Shown here: positions 62,332 to 64,000 of the stretch, piece by piece
How positions within the stretch are numbered: the stretch's first letter is position 1
How the letters are laid out: each line of letters begins with the position of its first letter
Assembly: GCF_032595355.1 (NCBI RefSeq)
Contig: NZ_JASMWN010000005.1
Location: 1 to 64,000, forward strand
Source: Sedimentitalea todarodis
Lineage (GTDB): Bacteria; Pseudomonadota; Alphaproteobacteria; Rhodobacterales; Rhodobacteraceae
DNA: 64,000 nt
Reading direction: 5' to 3'
Translations under genes and position numbers: made by a program
Notes under the pieces: model-generated
What the model was told of the DNA's origin: nothing
What the model saw: only the letters and a program-made list of their open reading frames with translations
The model's database searches: none

Positions 62332-64000
62332 TCAGGCTGCGAGGTCAAGCGATGAAAAGAGGCCGAACCCATAGCGATCAGATACCTGGGCGACCTCGAA
62401 CCGGAGGGGTTCAGTCACAGCATCAATGTCCTGCATTTCCTGTGAGTAGGTCCAGCCAGGCGATGCAACTGTGACTTCTCTCAGCAGACTGGCCCCGCTC
62501 CAAATCCGGACGACATAGCTCTCATTCTCTTCACCCAGCGGCACCTCAGGCAAATCCCAGCTGTCCCCGTCAATGCGCGTGCGCCGCACCCATTCAAACT
62601 GCAGATCGCCATTTGCCGATGTCCGCACACCGAGGTGGCAGGGCGCGTAGGGCCGCAGCCCGTTGCCATCAAATGCCTCGACGAGATGCATGTAGGACGG
62701 GTCATCATAGCCACGGCGCGCGGGACCGATACGGTAGTGCCGCGCTATTCTCTTTTGCGCGCTGGCCAGATCAATCTGTCCCGGGGTTCCATCCATCAGG
62801 ACAAACCAAGAACCGGCGGGCCAGGCTGCTGGCATGAGACCGTCACTGCCGCCCTGTCCCCGCAACCGGCGCGTCAACCGATAGGTATCCTCGGCCACCA
62901 ATTCGGCGTTCTGAAATTGAAACAACTCCCAATTGCCGTTGGTACCATCCCCAATCGCTGCCAGATTGGCCCCGCTCAGAATGGCCGATTTCTCGCGCGC
63001 CTCCAGGGCACCACTCAACAGCCTGATCTGGAGCGGCGCCCCATCGTCCCAAATCCCCGAACGTGACCAGACAAGGGGCGTCTCAGTCTGCCCAACGACC
63101 GATCGGCTGGCGATTACCTGACTCAGGGCATAGCTGTCATCAGAGGACGAACTGTATAGGGCAACCGATCCCGGCCATGGCGTAGCCGTAACAGCAAGAT
63201 GTGGCGCATGTGCAACCTCGTCGCCACGCATCAGCGGTAAGTCCATGAACAGTGGCAGTACCGGAACCGGGGCAGCAAAAGATTTCACGCTCGGAACATC
63301 GTCGGCCATTTCCGGTGTTTCATAGATATCGCGTTCGATCCTCACAGAGTCGAGTAACTGGAGGTCAGACTGTTCGACTCTGTCTACCCGATAAAGCGCG
63401 TTCTCCTCGTCGCTACCCGATGCGAGTTGCACGACATCGCCCGCACCAACGTGCATCAGAGACGGTGGCAGCGCAAACCGCACCGATTCCCGTGACACCC
63501 GTGCCTCCGCCAACCACCGCTCTGCCACTTGCCGTCCTTCGGATCGTGTCATGGCAATCTGCAAGTCCGATGATGTGACCGCATGCGTCGCAGTGTCCGC
63601 CAATACGGCTTCTTCGGCGACGATGTCATGATCCGCGCCCGATTGGACAAAACGCAATCGCACCCGTCCGGTCATTTCTGCCTCGGCTTCCCGACGATGC
63701 TCGATCTGTCCATCCAGTTCGTTTGAGACCGCCAATCTGTCGGCGGCGAGCGTATGCGGACGGACCGTGCCGCGCATTACAAACCGCAGCACACCGTCGC
63801 GCTCAATCGCATCAAATCCATACCGAAGCATCAGAGGCTGAAGCGCGGTCCGCGCGGTTGCGACATCATCGACGGAATACCCGCGCACCATGCCAAACAG
63901 CCCGGAAGTATCGATATCGGTCACCCCCGAACGGCGGCAGATTTCCTCGACGACAGATGCAAGTGTGCGTGCCCCTGCCCGGCCATTCAACCAATGACCC
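62332..64000 (-). CDS. GTA host-specificity/tail protein (gene 15), C-terminal part
   Basis: 556 residues seen; the gene continues past the right edge (the frame still reads GHWLNGRAGARTLASVV at the end). Sequence features such as VVEEICRRSG, YRVDRVEQSDLQLLDS, WRSGIWDDGAPLQI-like and the Gly-rich RRLRGQGGSDGLMPAAW fit gene 15 of the Rhodobacter-type gene transfer agent, a baseplate/megatron fibre-like protein with an N-terminal TIM-barrel not seen here. It is the last gene of the cluster; the rest should lie to the right. No early stop or frameshift is seen in this part. Confidence 0.85.
   Translation of the reverse strand, partial: GHWLNGRAGARTLASVVEEICRRSGVTDIDTSGLFGMVRGYSVDDVATARTALQPLMLRYGFDAIERDGVLRFVMRGTVRPHTLAADRLAVSNELDGQIEHRREAEAEMTGRVRLRFVQSGADHDIVAEEAVLADTATHAVTSSDLQIAMTRSEGRQVAERWLAEARVSRESVRFALPPSLMHVGAGDVVQLASGSDEENALYRVDRVEQSDLQLLDSVRIERDIYETPEMADDVPSVKSFAAPVPVLPLFMDLPLMRGDEVAHAPHLAVTATPWPGSVALYSSSSDDSYALSQVIASRSVVGQTETPLVWSRSGIWDDGAPLQIRLLSGALEAREKSAILSGANLAAIGDGTNGNWELFQFQNAELVAEDTYRLTRRLRGQGGSDGLMPAAWPAGSWFVLMDGTPGQIDLASAQKRIARHYRIGPARRGYDDPSYMHLVEAFDGNGLRPYAPCHLGVRTSANGDLQFEWVRRTRIDGDSWDLPEVPLGEENESYVVRIWSGASLLREVTVASPGWTYSQEMQDIDAVTEPLRFEVAQVSDRYGFGLFSSLDLAA

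Overview
This window reads as chromosomal DNA of a Roseobacter-group alphaproteobacterium (Rhodobacteraceae). The evidence is the high G+C content, a split (circularly permuted) tmRNA gene with the tag ANDNRAPVAVAA, the tellurite-resistance trio trgA-trgB-cysK, a dimethylsulfoniopropionate (DMSP) demethylation locus (dmdA-acuI), single-cysteine DksA, SspB of the alphaproteobacterial type, and at the right edge the last gene of a gene-transfer-agent (GTA) cluster. The genus cannot be fixed from the sequence alone.

Layout. 1-469 holds the N-terminal part of an unrecognised protein made of exact 21-residue (63-bp) repeats that runs off the left edge, followed by an A+T-rich gap with two perfect DnaA boxes. 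850-16425 carries DNA repair and stress genes (xth, phr, cfa, trgA, trgB, cysK, an MscS channel, DksA, an orphan MoxR ATPase), a PLP enzyme, a VOC protein, a BCCT osmolyte transporter and a UspA-like gene. 16688-21733 is a DMSP locus: acuI, dmdA, a DinB-like gene, DUF1326 and DUF2182 genes read leftwards from a divergent GntR regulator, with a perfect tandem operator-like repeat between them; a candidate dmdB ligase lies at 26066-27685. 21837-22293 has tmRNA and tRNA-Gly(CCC). 22556-28358 has fumC with two tiny overlapping genes, sspB, the ligase and a thioesterase. 28520-32268 is the Entner-Doudoroff entry operon zwf-pgl-pgi, divergent from an unassigned radical SAM enzyme. 33453-48882 contains an orthocaspase, gyrA, a MATE pump, lpd, an MFS carrier, queA, a large AsmA/YhdP-like protein and a peroxiredoxin. 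49070-54429 has a lipoprotein, a DUF455 protein, an M23 peptidase overlapping a bactofilin, a cupin and two cyclophilins. 54560-61024 is central carbon metabolism: pgk, fba, an FtsB-like gene and pdhA-pdhB-pdhC; the matching E3 (lpd) is separate at 39769. The right end has cysE, a four-cysteine DksA/TraR protein and the 3' end of GTA gene 15.

How the parts work together. zwf/pgl/pgi, pgk/fba and pdhABC plus lpd make a nearly continuous glucose-to-acetyl-CoA set. BCCT transport, DmdA, the candidate DmdB and AcuI fit uptake and breakdown of DMSP and its acrylate branch. Ribosome rescue (tmRNA) and the ClpXP adaptor (SspB) are both present. The most unusual content is the repeat protein at the left edge. 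Other points worth follow-up are the radical SAM enzyme with six C-terminal cysteines, the recently homogenised lipoyl domains of PdhB and PdhC, three tandem hairpins before the usp gene, and several palindromic regulatory sites.
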